The notes: a model not told the origin generated them from the letters alone. Positions 7,668-17,751 are shown, counted from the stretch's first letter. The stretch is DNA of 64,000 bases from Thalassolituus hydrocarboniclasticus (GCF_025345565.1 NZ_CP054475.1:1332448-1396447); one strand, 5' to 3'. Translations and numbers: made by a program.

Positions 7668-8789
7668 ATGATGTTAACCCTCGGACTTATTATTAATCCT
7701 TATGCCGGTATCGGTGGCGCCGTTGGCCTTAAAGGCAGCGATGGTGCTGATATTGTTGCTGAAGCAATGGCCCGTGGCGCAGAGCGCAAAGCGGCATTAC
7801 GTGCCCGTCAGGCTCTGGATGTTTTGACGGCATTAAAAGAGCGCTGCCATTTTCTCACCTGTCCCGGAGAAATGGGGGCCGATCTGCTCACAGATCTGGG
7901 GTTTTCATTTCGCCTGATTGAGGCTGATATTCCGCCATGCAATACCAATGCGGAACACACCCGTCTGGCTGCCGCAGCGATGCTGGAAAATAATGTTGAT
8001 TTGCTGTTGTTTGCCGGTGGTGATGGCACGGCACGTGATATCTGTGCCGTGGTTGGCGATGCCCTTCCTGTATTGGGGATTCCGGCCGGCGTGAAAATTC
8101 ATTCAGCGGTTTATGGCATTACACCGACGGCATCCGGTGAAGTGGTGCGCAGTCTGCTTGAAGGCGGGCTGGTGGATATTAAAGAAGCCGAAGTGCGTGA
8201 TCTGGATGAAGAAGCTTTCCGCAATAATCAGGTACGTGCACGGCATTACGGTGAAATGCGTGTGCCACAGGCCGGGCATTTTGTGCAGGCGGTAAAGCAG
8301 GGCGGCGTTGAGGTGGAAGAGCTGGTGCTGGCGGATATTGCGGCCTTTATCTGTGCCGATATGGATGATGATGTGTTGTATCTGGTTGGCTCGGGTAAAA
8401 CCACGCAAGCGGTGATGGATGAACTGGGGCTAGAGAATACTTTGCTGGGTGTGGATGCTGTTTATAACCGGGAACAGATTGGTAAGGATTTAACCGCGGC
8501 TGACATACTCAGGCTGTTGGCAGAATATCCGCAGGCTCAGGCGATTGTCAGTGTGATGGGCGGTCAGGGACATATTTTCGGCCGGGGTAATCAGCAGTTC
8601 AGCCCGGAGATTTTGCGTTTACTGGGTAAGAAAAATATCCGTCTGATTTCAACCAAAACAAAAATCAGTGCATTGAATGGCCGGCCATTAATTATGGACA
8701 GTGGCGATCCTCAATTGGATAAAGACTGGGCGGGAACGATTGAAATTACCACAGGTTATCGTGATCAGATTGTACACACGCTGGTTTAG
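7668..8789 (+). CDS. ATP-NAD kinase family protein (AcoX-like)
   Basis: The protein has 373 residues. The N-terminal region has the GGDGTARDI motif of the diacylglycerol/NAD kinase fold (about residues 118-126), and NPYAGIGGAVG lies near the start. It is longer than canonical NadK (about 290-300 residues) and matches the AcoX-like ATP-NAD kinase family. The substrate of that family is not firmly established, so NAD phosphorylation is a family inference only. No membrane segment is seen. The gene is followed by a bidirectional terminator shared with the chemoreceptor gene. Confidence 0.85.
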   Translation: MMLTLGLIINPYAGIGGAVGLKGSDGADIVAEAMARGAERKAALRARQALDVLTALKERCHFLTCPGEMGADLLTDLGFSFRLIEADIPPCNTNAEHTRLAAAAMLENNVDLLLFAGGDGTARDICAVVGDALPVLGIPAGVKIHSAVYGITPTASGEVVRSLLEGGLVDIKEAEVRDLDEEAFRNNQVRARHYGEMRVPQAGHFVQAVKQGGVEVEELVLADIAAFICADMDDDVLYLVGSGKTTQAVMDELGLENTLLGVDAVYNREQIGKDLTAADILRLLAEYPQAQAIVSVMGGQGHIFGRGNQQFSPEILRLLGKKNIRLISTKTKISALNGRPLIMDSGDPQLDKDWAGTIEITTGYRDQIVHTLV

Positions 8790-8834
8790 AGATCATTAAA
8801 CAGGCTCTCATAATGATCTGAAGAATATCAGAGA

Positions 8835-8870
8835 ATAAAAAAACCGGCTGATCATTGCCGGTTTTTTATT
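8835..8870. terminator. Bidirectional intrinsic terminator
   Basis: ACCGGC and GCCGGT pair around an 8-nt loop and are flanked by an A run on the left and a T run on the right. It can end transcription from both convergent genes. Confidence 0.88.
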
Positions 8871-8898
8871 GTTTCTTTCGGGGGATAGGATTGAGTCA

Positions 8899-10776
8899 TC
8901 AGTTGACGACAAATTTCTCCACCGTTTGATTCAGACGCGCTGCCAGTTCAGCCAGTGCCGCACTGGCTAAGGCCGCCTGAGAGGCCTGCTCATGGCTGGT
9001 GCTGGCCAGTTCATTAACACGTACGACGTTGCGGTTAATTTCTTCGGCGGCATAGCTTTGCTCTTCGGCCGCAGTAGCAATCTGGGTATTCAGGTCGTTG
9101 ATGCTGCTGATGTTACTGTAAATCACCTGAAGCGCATCACTGGCCTCACTCACGCGGGCGATACCGGTTTCGGCGCGATCGCGGGATTTCAGTACAGTAT
9201 TAACCACTTCTGCCGTCCCTTTATTAAATTCGTTTATGGTTGAACGAATGGATTCTGTCGATTCCTGTGTACGGCTGGCTAATGTACGCACCTCATCGGC
9301 AACCACGGCAAAACCACGTCCCTGCTCGCCGGCACGGGCGGCTTCAATGGCTGCGTTCAGTGCCAGCAGGTTGGTTTGTTCGGCAATGGCACTGATTTCG
9401 CCCAGAATCGCACCGATGCTTTCACTGTCTTTCTGCAGTTTTTCGATGGCTTTGGTGGCCTCCAGAATTTCACTGTTGAGGGTTTCAATTTCGTGGCGTG
9501 CTTCATCGGAAATAGTTTTTCCGCGACTGACTTCACGGTGTACCTCATTAACCGCACTGGCTGCCTGATTAGCATTACCGGCAATATTCTGAATGGTGGA
9601 GGTCATTTCGGTCATGGCGGTTACTGCCTGGGCAACTTCTTCCTGTTGCTGATTGCTGGCATCGCCGACTTCACGGGTAATAGCTGACATTTCTTCTGAA
9701 GCTGACGCCACTTCGGTTGCACCGGACTTTACCTGCTCAACGGTTTCGCGCAGCGTAGAGATCAGCGCGTCAAAAGCATGAGATAAGATACCGATTTCAT
9801 CACCAGAGCGGTGACCGATTAATTGGGTCAGATCGAGGTCGCGGGCAATGCGCTGAATTTTTCCGGTAATATTCTGTACAGGCTGGTAAATCGCACGGGA
9901 TACCAGAAAGGTCAGGGTCGCGACGACGGCGAAAGTTAACAGAATACTCAGCGTGAGGGTTGTGTATACCCGCTGACTCATCACTTCCATTTCTGCCGAA
10001 ATATAGGTTGTCAGCTCGGCGAAAATACTTTCTGTTTTATGAATGGTTGTGCGCATCTCGCCGCGCAGACCTTCTTTTTCGTTTAATCCCATCAGCTGTT
10101 CTTTATCGAACAGTTGCGTAAAGCGATCCAGATAGTTGTTAAGTTCCTGCCGTACTTTATTGTCACCAGCAAGACTGCTGCGCTCCAGTGCCTGACTGAA
10201 ATCGTTAATCCCCGCTTTGAATTTCTCCATATAAGAAGGGTCACTGCGTAACATAAAATCCTTTTCATGACGGCGCAGCATCAGCATGTAATAAAGCAGC
10301 TCGTAGTCGTCAGAGGATTTTGCTGATGTTTCGATGTCATGCACTGCCTGACGCAGACCACCATAAAGGCCGCTTTTGGGATCAAGACCAATTTCCTGCT
10401 GCGCCTGCGCCAGACTATCGAAGATAGTACGGTAGTTGGCCACCTGAGTTTTCAGCTGTTGCAGCAGGCTGGTCGTGCTCAGACCAAGCTCCTGCATATG
10501 GTCTGTCAGGTGAGAGATATCTTCCAGGGTTTTTTCGGCCGTCACGTCAAATTGTTCAACGTATTTCATGTCTTTACGTGCAAGAAAATCCTTCTCATTA
10601 CGGCGCAGTAACAGAATATCATTGTTCAGCGTCTGTTGCTGGTACAGCACATCAGAGAGTTCGCCAAGGCGGGAGAACTGTTGCACGCTCAGAGCTGAAG
10701 TAAATATAAGCCCGAAAATGACCAGAACCAGGATCAGACTGTGTTTGCTTTTAATGCTGAAGTTGTCAATAACCAT
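8899..10776 (-). CDS. Methyl-accepting chemotaxis protein with HBM-type sensor domain
   Basis: The protein has 625 residues. TM1 (about residues 13-33) and TM2 (about 272-295) enclose a periplasmic helical region of about 240 residues. Its repeated [14 protein letters not shown] / [14 protein letters not shown] elements are the hallmark of the helical bimodular (HBM) domain of the Pseudomonas McpS type, which binds small organic acids. A HAMP segment follows, then the coiled-coil signalling domain with the tip [20 protein letters not shown]. It signals through CheW/CheA to the flagella. No che genes are nearby. The ligand is not determinable; McpS-type receptors bind TCA intermediates and acetate, so organic acids are a reasonable guess. 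Confidence 0.93.
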   Translation of the reverse strand: MVIDNFSIKSKHSLILVLVIFGLIFTSALSVQQFSRLGELSDVLYQQQTLNNDILLLRRNEKDFLARKDMKYVEQFDVTAEKTLEDISHLTDHMQELGLSTTSLLQQLKTQVANYRTIFDSLAQAQQEIGLDPKSGLYGGLRQAVHDIETSAKSSDDYELLYYMLMLRRHEKDFMLRSDPSYMEKFKAGINDFSQALERSSLAGDNKVRQELNNYLDRFTQLFDKEQLMGLNEKEGLRGEMRTTIHKTESIFAELTTYISAEMEVMSQRVYTTLTLSILLTFAVVATLTFLVSRAIYQPVQNITGKIQRIARDLDLTQLIGHRSGDEIGILSHAFDALISTLRETVEQVKSGATEVASASEEMSAITREVGDASNQQQEEVAQAVTAMTEMTSTIQNIAGNANQAASAVNEVHREVSRGKTISDEARHEIETLNSEILEATKAIEKLQKDSESIGAILGEISAIAEQTNLLALNAAIEAARAGEQGRGFAVVADEVRTLASRTQESTESIRSTINEFNKGTAEVVNTVLKSRDRAETGIARVSEASDALQVIYSNISSINDLNTQIATAAEEQSYAAEEINRNVVRVNELASTSHEQASQAALASAALAELAARLNQTVEKFVVN

Positions 10777-10972
10777 GGTGAAAACCTTTATAAAACCATG
10801 TCAGAAGATTAGAACAATTGGCGCAGGCTGCCAGTCCGTCCCTGTTTTGGAAGGCTCAGGGGGCTGGAGCTGAGGTCAGGAGCCATTGGCTTGGCAAGTC
10901 CTAGAGATCGCTGGGCGGTAGCTGATAAGTTAAAACGATAGTACCAAAATAATAATCAAACAGGGCCTTACC

Positions 10973-13783
10973 ATGACATACCTCTCTTTTGCCGGTCGAT
11001 ACCGGCATGCCAGCGTTTATCTTTTGGCGCTTACAGTTCTGTTGCCGTTTAAGGCAGCTGCTCAGCACAGTATTCCTGCTGCAGATGAGGTGCTTATCAG
11101 AGAAAAAACCTTTGCTGCTCAGCAGGATAAAGTGTTTGCCGGAACTTCTGGCCGCGAGCTTGGATTCCGTGGTTTCAACGTATCGGGTGAAGTGAAACTG
11201 GCAGAATCGGGCTTTAAAGCCTTTAAAAACAATGAGGATGCGCAGGCCAGTCTGAGTTTGCTGAAGGAAAAAACCGGCGCCAACCTGATTCGCTACACAC
11301 TGGCCTGGGAAGGCGTGCAACCGCAGCCGGGGCAGGTGGATGAAGGTTATCTGGCAGCGATCAGTCAGCAGATTGCCATTGCAGCGGACCTCGGATTGTA
11401 TGTGCTGCTGGATTATCACTCGGATCTGTACAGTCGCCATACCTTCACCGCAGATTCTGCAGCTACCGGTAATGGTGCCCCGCGCTGGGCTGTGAGTGAT
11501 GTTTATGGCAAGGATGATTGTGGTCTGCCTTGTCAGCTGACCTGGTCGGCACACAAACTTTCTGATTCTGCTGTACGTAATGCTATCCGTGGCTTCTGGG
11601 CTGATCACTGGGTTTTGAATAAAGATTTAGCCGATATTGAACTTTATTTGCCGGCATCGCAGCAGTGTGCGGATATCCGCGGTGGTCAGGCGGAAAACTC
11701 TGTCAGCGTGGGCGGCTGGGCTTGTCATGGTGGTGCTAATCAGCGCTGGCATTACCGGCAGGATGGCACGTTACGCAGTCTTGCCGATACGGAGCAGTGC
11801 CTGGATGTAGCCGGTGCCAAAACCGCAGCGGGTACGGATATTCAGGTGTATCAATGCAATGGCAGCCGTGCGCAGCAGTTTATGCCCGACGTGCATGGCC
11901 GGATACACAGCGTACTGGATCTGAACAAATGTCTGAGCCTGAACAACGGCAATGTGCAGTTGGCGGAGTGTCTGGCAGCCAGCCAGGTGGTGGGAAGCCA
12001 TCAGCAGTTTATGCTGCGTGATGCTGCTACTCACTCTTCTCTGATGCCACAGCTGGATTTTGTTCAGAGCCAGTTTGTCTGGCAACTGGGTGAAATGCTG
12101 AGCTACTTACAGGCGCATTTAACACCGGCACAGCGAGCTATGGTCATTGGTGTGGACCCGATCAATGAGCCCTTCGACGGCGGTATTGGCAATATGAGTT
12201 ATGCCGACTGGGATAATGAGGTTTTGTGGCCATTTTATCAGCGTGTGCGTGCAGAAATGGATCAGCGCGGCTGGAATAATACGCCGGTGTTTGCTGAGCC
12301 TATGGTGTTCTGGAGTTCCATTGCCGGCGCTGTGGCACCGGCAACCGGTGGCCATTATTTACGTTACCAGCCGGGTGATGGCTTTGTGTTTAACAGCCAT
12401 TTTTATGATCAGGCCCGTATGGGCGTTAATGATTTAACCGTTGCGCGTAATGGCAGCTATTTTGCCAATATTGACCTGATTCGCGATGAAGCCCGCTATC
12501 TGAATATTACGCCGTTTTTATCGGAGTTTGGCATGTGGCTGGATGGCTGGGGACATACCGATACCGAGCGGGTGGTGAATGCCACCTATCAGGGCATGGA
12601 AAGCTCAGACCGTGTTTCCGGTAAAGACCGCTATGTCGATTTTTACACACCGCTGGTCAGTGGTACTCAGTGGCAATGGGATTATTATTACGACAACCAT
12701 ATGGAATTACAGAATGGTAATCCTCAGCGGCTGCTGACAGAAGATGATGCCTGGAATGGCGAGAATTTTTCCGTCATCCGTGACTATGGCCAGAACTACA
12801 ATATTAATGCCGAACTGGTACAGCGGGCTTATCCGCGGGCGTTGCAGGGCGAGCTTCTGCATTTCAGCTATGAAGGCCGGGTGCCGGATCGTGCCGATGA
12901 GCGGATGAACTACCACAGTATCCGTGTTTCCTTACCGCCGTTATTTTCTGAACGTGAATTTCTGCGTAATACCGAATTTTCTTTTGCTGCCTGGCGCGGA
13001 CGTTTAAGTGATGCGCCGACGGAAATTTACTGGCCACGGCATTTAGCCAAAGAGCAGCTGACGGTGATTACCGATGCCGCTGTTTTCCTGCCCGGAACAT
13101 TATCAGGAGTGCCGACACAGCATGCGAATGAAGTGGTTATGATACCTGACCGTGGTGCTGATAGCGGCCAGCGGGTATTGGTGTGGGATGATGTCAGCGC
13201 CGATGAGGATTCTGACAGCCTGCATTTTGCGTTATTAATTAATGGCGATGCCGGACTCAGTAGCGGAGAACTGGCGGATTTACAGGCGGGAATCCGCTAT
13301 CAGTTAGCGCTGGGAAAAAGCCCGGTGTACCTCACCGGCAGCATGACCCATTCCGGTTATAGCGCTGACAAAGGAACTGCGGCCAACGGTTTTTCGCTGA
13401 TTAATGCCCGCTCGGGGTTGTGTCTGGATGTTGCCGGGGCACGCAGCTGGAACGGCACCAATGTGCAGTCTTATCGTTGTAACGGCAGCAATGCCCAGCG
13501 CTGGTTTTACGATAAAAATACCGGCTATCTGAAATCGGCACTGGGCAATAAGTGTTTAGATCATGGTGGTCAGCTGCGTGATAACGGCAAGGCTGTGATC
13601 TGGGATTGCGTAAACAGCGATAACCTGCGCTGGAACCTTCAGCCGGACGCGCAGGGCTATCAGCTGATCCCGCGTTCATCGGCTGCTTATGCCCTGGATG
13701 CCTATGGCACAGAGGACAGCTCTGATGTGGGTCTCTGGTCGCGTCATCAGGGGGCACAACAACGCTGGAAAATGCAGTTTTAA
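10973..13783 (+). CDS. Secreted GH5-family glycosidase (endoglycoceramidase-like) with two ricin-type lectin modules
   Basis: The protein has 936 residues with an N-terminal signal peptide (SVYLLALTVLLPFKAAA). The GH5 barrel starts near residue 60. The acid/base Glu is in VDPINEPFDGG (about 399) and the nucleophile Glu in PFLSEFGMW (about 518). Between an early barrel segment (GFWADHW) and the acid/base strand lies a beta-trefoil of about 125 residues (about 223-350), with Cys pairs and QRW/QQF motifs. A second, complete trefoil forms the C-terminus (about 808-936). A beta-sandwich-like region (about 610-720) sits between, as in endoglycoceramidases. It probably attacks glycolipid or oligosaccharide substrates outside the cell; exact specificity is unknown. 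The ribosome binding site is weak. Confidence 0.85.
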   Translation: MTYLSFAGRYRHASVYLLALTVLLPFKAAAQHSIPAADEVLIREKTFAAQQDKVFAGTSGRELGFRGFNVSGEVKLAESGFKAFKNNEDAQASLSLLKEKTGANLIRYTLAWEGVQPQPGQVDEGYLAAISQQIAIAADLGLYVLLDYHSDLYSRHTFTADSAATGNGAPRWAVSDVYGKDDCGLPCQLTWSAHKLSDSAVRNAIRGFWADHWVLNKDLADIELYLPASQQCADIRGGQAENSVSVGGWACHGGANQRWHYRQDGTLRSLADTEQCLDVAGAKTAAGTDIQVYQCNGSRAQQFMPDVHGRIHSVLDLNKCLSLNNGNVQLAECLAASQVVGSHQQFMLRDAATHSSLMPQLDFVQSQFVWQLGEMLSYLQAHLTPAQRAMVIGVDPINEPFDGGIGNMSYADWDNEVLWPFYQRVRAEMDQRGWNNTPVFAEPMVFWSSIAGAVAPATGGHYLRYQPGDGFVFNSHFYDQARMGVNDLTVARNGSYFANIDLIRDEARYLNITPFLSEFGMWLDGWGHTDTERVVNATYQGMESSDRVSGKDRYVDFYTPLVSGTQWQWDYYYDNHMELQNGNPQRLLTEDDAWNGENFSVIRDYGQNYNINAELVQRAYPRALQGELLHFSYEGRVPDRADERMNYHSIRVSLPPLFSEREFLRNTEFSFAAWRGRLSDAPTEIYWPRHLAKEQLTVITDAAVFLPGTLSGVPTQHANEVVMIPDRGADSGQRVLVWDDVSADEDSDSLHFALLINGDAGLSSGELADLQAGIRYQLALGKSPVYLTGSMTHSGYSADKGTAANGFSLINARSGLCLDVAGARSWNGTNVQSYRCNGSNAQRWFYDKNTGYLKSALGNKCLDHGGQLRDNGKAVIWDCVNSDNLRWNLQPDAQGYQLIPRSSAAYALDAYGTEDSSDVGLWSRHQGAQQRWKMQF

Positions 13784-14140
13784 TATTCCATTTATGGTGA
13801 AAAAATATTCAGCGGCAATCCCGTTATGAGCGGGGCTGCCGCCGAGTCTGATTTGCCGTTGCATCTGAGAGTGTGAGGAATCTCAGCGTTGATTTTCCAT
13901 ATCGAATGAGCGGCTGACGTAGCGAGAAATTACGGAATCTGCGTTTTATATTGGTATTTTTACCTACTGACCGTCTCTTCAAAAAAGGCTGAGCGGTGAG
14001 ATGTTATTTTCTGTACTCATGCCCGTGATTTTATTACACAGCAATTACGAAACTCATCAGGATTGATAACATTTCTGTTGATCCTCTTCTTTAATGTAGG
14101 GATAGAATCACCACTAATTTTTTACGGGAATAGATTCTTC
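13784..14140. other. Intergenic region, 357 bp, no gene seen
   Basis: An imperfect hairpin (13812-13842, arms GCGGCA and TGCCGC extended with two mismatches) follows the glycosidase but lacks a T run, so it is a poor terminator. AT-rich sequence follows, with a -10-like TAGAAT at 14103-14108 before the small zinc-finger gene. A frame opening at 14063 extends that gene upstream but has no supporting ribosome binding site. I see no RNA gene here. Confidence 0.5.
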
Positions 14141-14371
14141 ATGAAGTGTGAGTTTTGCCATCAGTCGGCATTAGCCGGAAAGCCGATAACGGTTTCCGGT
14201 ATCGGCATTGCACACGAATCCTGTTATGAACGTCATCTGATCGAACAGCGGGTGTTCAAGACGCTGAATTTACGCCAGCTGAATGAAACCGAACTGAGCG
14301 AGCTTCACGATCTGGTGCAGATTGAAATGAACGCGCGCAAACCGGTGATGGAGGAAATTGAAATCTGGTAA
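14141..14371 (+). CDS. Small treble-clef zinc-finger protein, hypothetical
   Basis: The protein has 76 residues, starting at MKCEFCHQ; the extension to 14063 is hydrophobic and AT-rich and looks untranslated. C3, C6, H25 and C28 form a CxxC-x18-HxxC pattern (KCEFC and AHESC), suggesting one bound zinc in a LIM-like or treble-clef finger. The C-terminal half is an acidic helix (ETELSELHDLVQIEMNA). It may bind nucleic acid or protein. I do not recognise a named family. A strong terminator lies about 100 bp downstream. Confidence 0.65.
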   Translation: MKCEFCHQSALAGKPITVSGIGIAHESCYERHLIEQRVFKTLNLRQLNETELSELHDLVQIEMNARKPVMEEIEIW

Positions 14372-14473
14372 TTCTCGTCAGGGTTGCGTTGATGCTAAAA
14401 ACGCTGTGCTGATTTCGCTTAGTTTATTTTTATTATTTCTGATGTTTATAAGAATATAACCCAATCACTGCAA

Positions 14474-14510
14474 CACAAAAAAAACCGGCCATTACGCCGG
14501 TTTTTTTGTG
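14474..14510. terminator. Bidirectional intrinsic terminator
   Basis: The stem AACCGGC/GCCGGTT has a 6-nt loop (CATTAC) and flanking A and T runs of 7-8 that extend the pairing. It separates the convergent zinc-finger and DUF1439 genes. Confidence 0.9.
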
Positions 14511-14535
14511 CCCATCCAGATCTGACCGAGCCAGC

Positions 14536-15063
14536 TCAGAACGGGCTCATCACCAGTACCACATCGGCATCGCTGATGGTCAGGGATTTCAGCATCATGC
14601 GCGCCATGGCTTCCGTCATATCCTGATCGCTCAGGGTGTAAACCGGCTGCTTGGTCAGCGCCGGGGTCAGTGCCTTCTGCGCCAGTGATATCAGCTGTGG
14701 CTGCAGCGCCGGAGCCAGGCCATCAATATCAAGCTGGCGGATAACCGGTTCTTCAATAAAAAAGCTGTAGCTGGCTTTGTCGTAGCGGATTTTTCCTTCC
14801 ACGGTCAGCTGGCCACTGCTTTGCAAACCGATGCTGGTGGCAATCATGGCATTGGTCTGCAGACTCAGGCGGTTACCGCTGGGCAGCAGATCAAGTTTTG
14901 GATTACTCAGCGTTAACGTCACCATGCCCTGACTTTGTGTCAGGGGCATCTGGCTGTTTAATTGTTGCTGCAGTTGCTGTTCCGTGAGGCGCACCTCATA
15001 GGCCTGTGCGGCAAGACTGAACAGCAGCAGGCTGCTGGTGCAGAGTGTGGTAAATACTTTCAC
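14536..15063 (-). CDS. DUF1439 (YceB-like) secreted protein
   Basis: The protein has 175 residues. The start codon is GTG and overlaps the stop of the upstream transporter gene (GTGA), so the two are translationally coupled. A signal peptide ends near LAAQA-YEV; no lipobox Cys is seen, unlike some YceB relatives. The LTEQQLQQQLNSQMP motif followed by alternating strands and a helical end is the DUF1439 pattern (a TULIP/SMP-like lipid-binding fold in known YceB-type structures). It is probably periplasmic or envelope-associated. The role is unknown; its coupling to a BASS transporter is the only hint. Confidence 0.8.
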   Translation of the reverse strand: MKVFTTLCTSSLLLFSLAAQAYEVRLTEQQLQQQLNSQMPLTQSQGMVTLTLSNPKLDLLPSGNRLSLQTNAMIATSIGLQSSGQLTVEGKIRYDKASYSFFIEEPVIRQLDIDGLAPALQPQLISLAQKALTPALTKQPVYTLSDQDMTEAMARMMLKSLTISDADVVLVMSPF

Positions 15064-16013
15064 AGATGCTCCTTAACCGCCTTCTGCTGACTCAGATTGC
15101 GGATTTTTTTATTGGTCTGCCACTTCCAGAAAGCGGCCAGCAGAGAACCGCTGATGTTGTGCCAGACGCTGAACAGTGCGCCGGGCAGGGCAGCCATCGG
15201 GCCGTAAAATTTCAGTGCAAGCGCGACGCCCAGACCGGAATTCTGCATCCCGACTTCCAGCGCAATGGTGCGTGCTTCCACTTCGGTATGACCATTCCAG
15301 CGCGCGATGCCATATGCCGCGGCCAGACCCAGCAGGTTATGCAGCATCACCGCCACAACGGCGAGTGCTCCCATGGTCGCAATTTCATCGGCATTGAGGG
15401 CAACGATGATGGCAATAATGGCGAGAATAAAGGCACTGGCAATATCCGGCAGGTGGCTGTTCAGGCTGCGTCCGACCTGGGGAAGAAAGCGGTTGCACAA
15501 CAGGCCACCGGCAATCGGCAGTAAGACAATCTGAGCGATGCTGATGATCATTGCCTGGGTATCCACGGTAATTTCTGCGGACGAATAAAAGGCAACCAGC
15601 CATGGCGTCAGTACCACGCCCCACAGGGTGGAGATCAGCGTCATACTAACCGACAGCGCCACATCGCCGCCGGCCAGATAGGTCATCACGTTGGAGGCGG
15701 TGCCGCCGGCACAGGCGCCGACAATGATCAGGCCAATCGCCAGCTCTGGCGGCAGTTGCAGCAGCTGTACCAACAGCCAGGCGATCAATGGCATTAAGGT
15801 AAACTGCAGCAACACTCCCAGAGCGATAGGCTGTGGTTTATTCCAGACGCGGCGAAAATCCGCCCAGCGCAGGGTCAGGCCCATACAGAACATAACGATG
15901 GTCAGCAGCGGCACAATGGCGTCTTTCAGTCCCAGCAATGGCTGCGGTTCATACCAGGCGAGGGCGCTGACGGCGATGGCCAGCAGGGGAAAATAACGGT
16001 TAACAGAAAACAT
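15060..16013 (-). CDS. Bile acid:sodium symporter family (BASS) transporter
   Basis: The protein has 317 residues with nine to ten hydrophobic segments. The SBF-family signatures ACAGGTASNVMTYLAGGDVALS and EVGMQNSGLGVALA, the latter with the conserved E and N residues of the sodium/substrate site, are both present. These inner-membrane secondary transporters move organic anions; bacterial members include the ketopantoate transporter PanS and bile-acid carriers. The substrate is not determinable. The gene leads a two-gene unit with the DUF1439 protein. Confidence 0.9.
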   Translation of the reverse strand: MFSVNRYFPLLAIAVSALAWYEPQPLLGLKDAIVPLLTIVMFCMGLTLRWADFRRVWNKPQPIALGVLLQFTLMPLIAWLLVQLLQLPPELAIGLIIVGACAGGTASNVMTYLAGGDVALSVSMTLISTLWGVVLTPWLVAFYSSAEITVDTQAMIISIAQIVLLPIAGGLLCNRFLPQVGRSLNSHLPDIASAFILAIIAIIVALNADEIATMGALAVVAVMLHNLLGLAAAYGIARWNGHTEVEARTIALEVGMQNSGLGVALALKFYGPMAALPGALFSVWHNISGSLLAAFWKWQTNKKIRNLSQQKAVKEHL

Positions 16014-16171
16014 AGGAGCCTCCGGAAGCAGAGCGCTATGTTACCTCAGTGACGCCTGCGGCGCAGTGCCGGGCGTTGGTGTATCGTCAGTGCTTATCCG
16101 TTGTCTGGTATTTCACGCCGCTGGCGGGAATAATTCACCCGGTTGTAAATCCGATCAATAACGGAGTCATC

Positions 16172-16786
16172 ATGGAATTACGTTTTGCCGACCTTAACCC
16201 TGTTGAGAGTTATCACCTGCTGATTCAGACCGTTCTGCCGCGGCCGATCGCCTGGATTCTGAGCGCAAATGACGATGGCTCATCCTATAACCTGGCGCCT
16301 TTTTCGTTCTTTGCTCCGGTCTGTGCCAACCCGCCGACCTTTGTGGTTTCTGTGGGTAAAAAGCCCGGCGGCGACGAAAAAGATACCTTTACCAATCTGG
16401 CCCGTGATGGCCGTTGTGTGCTGCACATCGCATCGGTTGAACAATTACAGGCACTGAACGCCAGCTCAGCAACGCTGGCCTATGGCGACAGTGAGGTCGA
16501 GCGTTCAGCTCTGGCGCTGGAAGCTTTTGCGGGTTCAGAACTGCCGCGCCTCAGTCAGGCGCCGGTTGCTTTTGCCTGTACTCTGCAACAGCAGGTGGAC
16601 GTCGGACCGGGTGGGCAGCATGTGCTGTTTTTACAGGCCGGGGCGGCGTATCTGGCGGACGACATTGTACTCAGCAAAGAGCCGCGCCTGCAGGTCGGGG
16701 CTGCGGAGCTGAACCCGCTGGCGCGTCTGGGCGGTAGTGAATATGCCGCGCTGGGTGAGTTGTTTAATCTGCCGCGGCCGGAATAA
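16172..16786 (+). CDS. Flavin reductase family protein (FMN-binding split barrel)
   Basis: The protein has 204 residues. The start at 16172 is preferred because ACGGAG lies just upstream; the frame extends to 16049 without such support. The N-terminal YHLLIQTVLPRPIAWILS, then NLAPFSFFAPVCANPPTFVVSVG and KDTFTNL, are characteristic of the flavin-reductase-like (DIM6/NTAB) family that binds FMN. It is cytoplasmic, probably reducing or carrying FMN in an unspecified redox reaction. The gene is divergent from the BASS transporter and convergent with the SDR gene. Confidence 0.88.
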   Translation: MELRFADLNPVESYHLLIQTVLPRPIAWILSANDDGSSYNLAPFSFFAPVCANPPTFVVSVGKKPGGDEKDTFTNLARDGRCVLHIASVEQLQALNASSATLAYGDSEVERSALALEAFAGSELPRLSQAPVAFACTLQQQVDVGPGGQHVLFLQAGAAYLADDIVLSKEPRLQVGAAELNPLARLGGSEYAALGELFNLPRPE

Positions 16787-16814
16787 ATACGCTGGCACAA
16801 AACAGCGTCGTAAT

Positions 16815-16840
16815 AAAAAGCGCCCGGAAATCCCGGGCGC
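16815..16840 (-). terminator. Intrinsic terminator after the SDR gene
   Basis: On the minus strand a stem GCGCCCGG/CCGGGCGC with a short loop is followed by TTTTT. It lies 6 bp past the SDR stop codon. Confidence 0.85.
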
Positions 16841-16846
16841 AGCAAC

Positions 16847-17617
16847 TCAGCCTTTATTCAGAAAGCGGATAATGGCGCGGGTAACCGCCCGTGGCAGCAA
16901 CTGGCTGGCAGCGTAAGTCAGGGCAAATTGCAGACTGACGGCGCGGTGGGTCTTAGGTTGTTCTATCTGCTGCAGAATGGTCCGGGCGACATCCTCGGCG
17001 TTCAGATGCACACCGAGTTTATCCAGAACCGGGGCGCCGGAGGCCTGTTCATTCAGCATGGGTGTGCTGACAAAAGGCGGCATCACATCACAGACGCGGA
17101 TGCCGTACTCTTCCCATTCCAGCTCCAGCGCTTCGGTCAGGCCGCTGATGGCAAATTTTGAGGCGGAATAACTGGCCAGCCGCGGAATGCCATAGGTCGC
17201 AGAGGCGGAACTCATGTTGATCACCTGCGCGCCGCTGGTATGACGCAGGTAGGGGAAGGCTGCCTGACAGCAGTGGATAGTGCCCATCACGTTGATATCG
17301 AAAATCTGCTGGTGGCGCTGGCTGCTGACGTCTTCAAAACGGTCAATCTGCAGAATACCGGCGGAGTTGAACAGCAGGCGCAGCTGTTTGTCATGCTGTG
17401 CGGCAAATTCACCGATCACCGCAGCACACTGCTCTGGTTTGGTCACATCGAGGGCGTAGCAGTGCACGCGCTGCTCATCCCAGCCCAGTGTCATTTCCTT
17501 TAATGCCTGTTCGTTAATATCCGCCAGACCCAGATTCCAGCCCTGAGCGTACAGGGTTTCGGCTGTGGCGCGGCCAATGCCGGAGGCGGCACCGGTAATA
17601 AAGGCATTTTTCATCAT
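16847..17617 (-). CDS. Short-chain dehydrogenase/reductase (classical SDR)
   Basis: The protein has 256 residues. The cofactor motif TGAASGIG (residues 9-16), the NSAG motif, N109, catalytic S136/S137 region (INMSSASATYG), Y150 and K154 (YSASK) are present in classical order. Asp in LGLADIN at the end of beta-2 points to NAD(H) preference. The C-terminal extension (TYAASQLLPRAVTRAIIRFL) is hydrophobic and may associate with membrane. The substrate is unknown. Two in-frame ATGs (MMK) compete as start. Confidence 0.9.
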   Translation of the reverse strand: MMKNAFITGAASGIGRATAETLYAQGWNLGLADINEQALKEMTLGWDEQRVHCYALDVTKPEQCAAVIGEFAAQHDKQLRLLFNSAGILQIDRFEDVSSQRHQQIFDINVMGTIHCCQAAFPYLRHTSGAQVINMSSASATYGIPRLASYSASKFAISGLTEALELEWEEYGIRVCDVMPPFVSTPMLNEQASGAPVLDKLGVHLNAEDVARTILQQIEQPKTHRAVSLQFALTYAASQLLPRAVTRAIIRFLNKG

Positions 17618-17700
17618 GTGGCTTTACTCAGTAAAAAGAACCAGAGCGTCAGACTCGCGATTATTGCCTGACAGGTAAAGGGTAAAGTACGCCAGACATA

Positions 17701-17740
17701 AAAAAGCCCGCAATGTCACAGATCATGGCGGGCTTTTAAA
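17701..17740 (-). terminator. Intrinsic terminator after the M16 protease gene
   Basis: AAAAGCCCGC pairs with GCGGGCTTTT. On the minus strand a T run follows the stem, 11 bp downstream of the stop codon. Confidence 0.85.
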
Positions 17741-17751
17741 TCGGTCAGGGC

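Noticed and set aside
14063-14140. Upstream extension of the small zinc-finger gene
   Set aside because: AT-rich, hydrophobic, contains a promoter-like TAGAAT, and the Cys motif starts right after the internal ATG.
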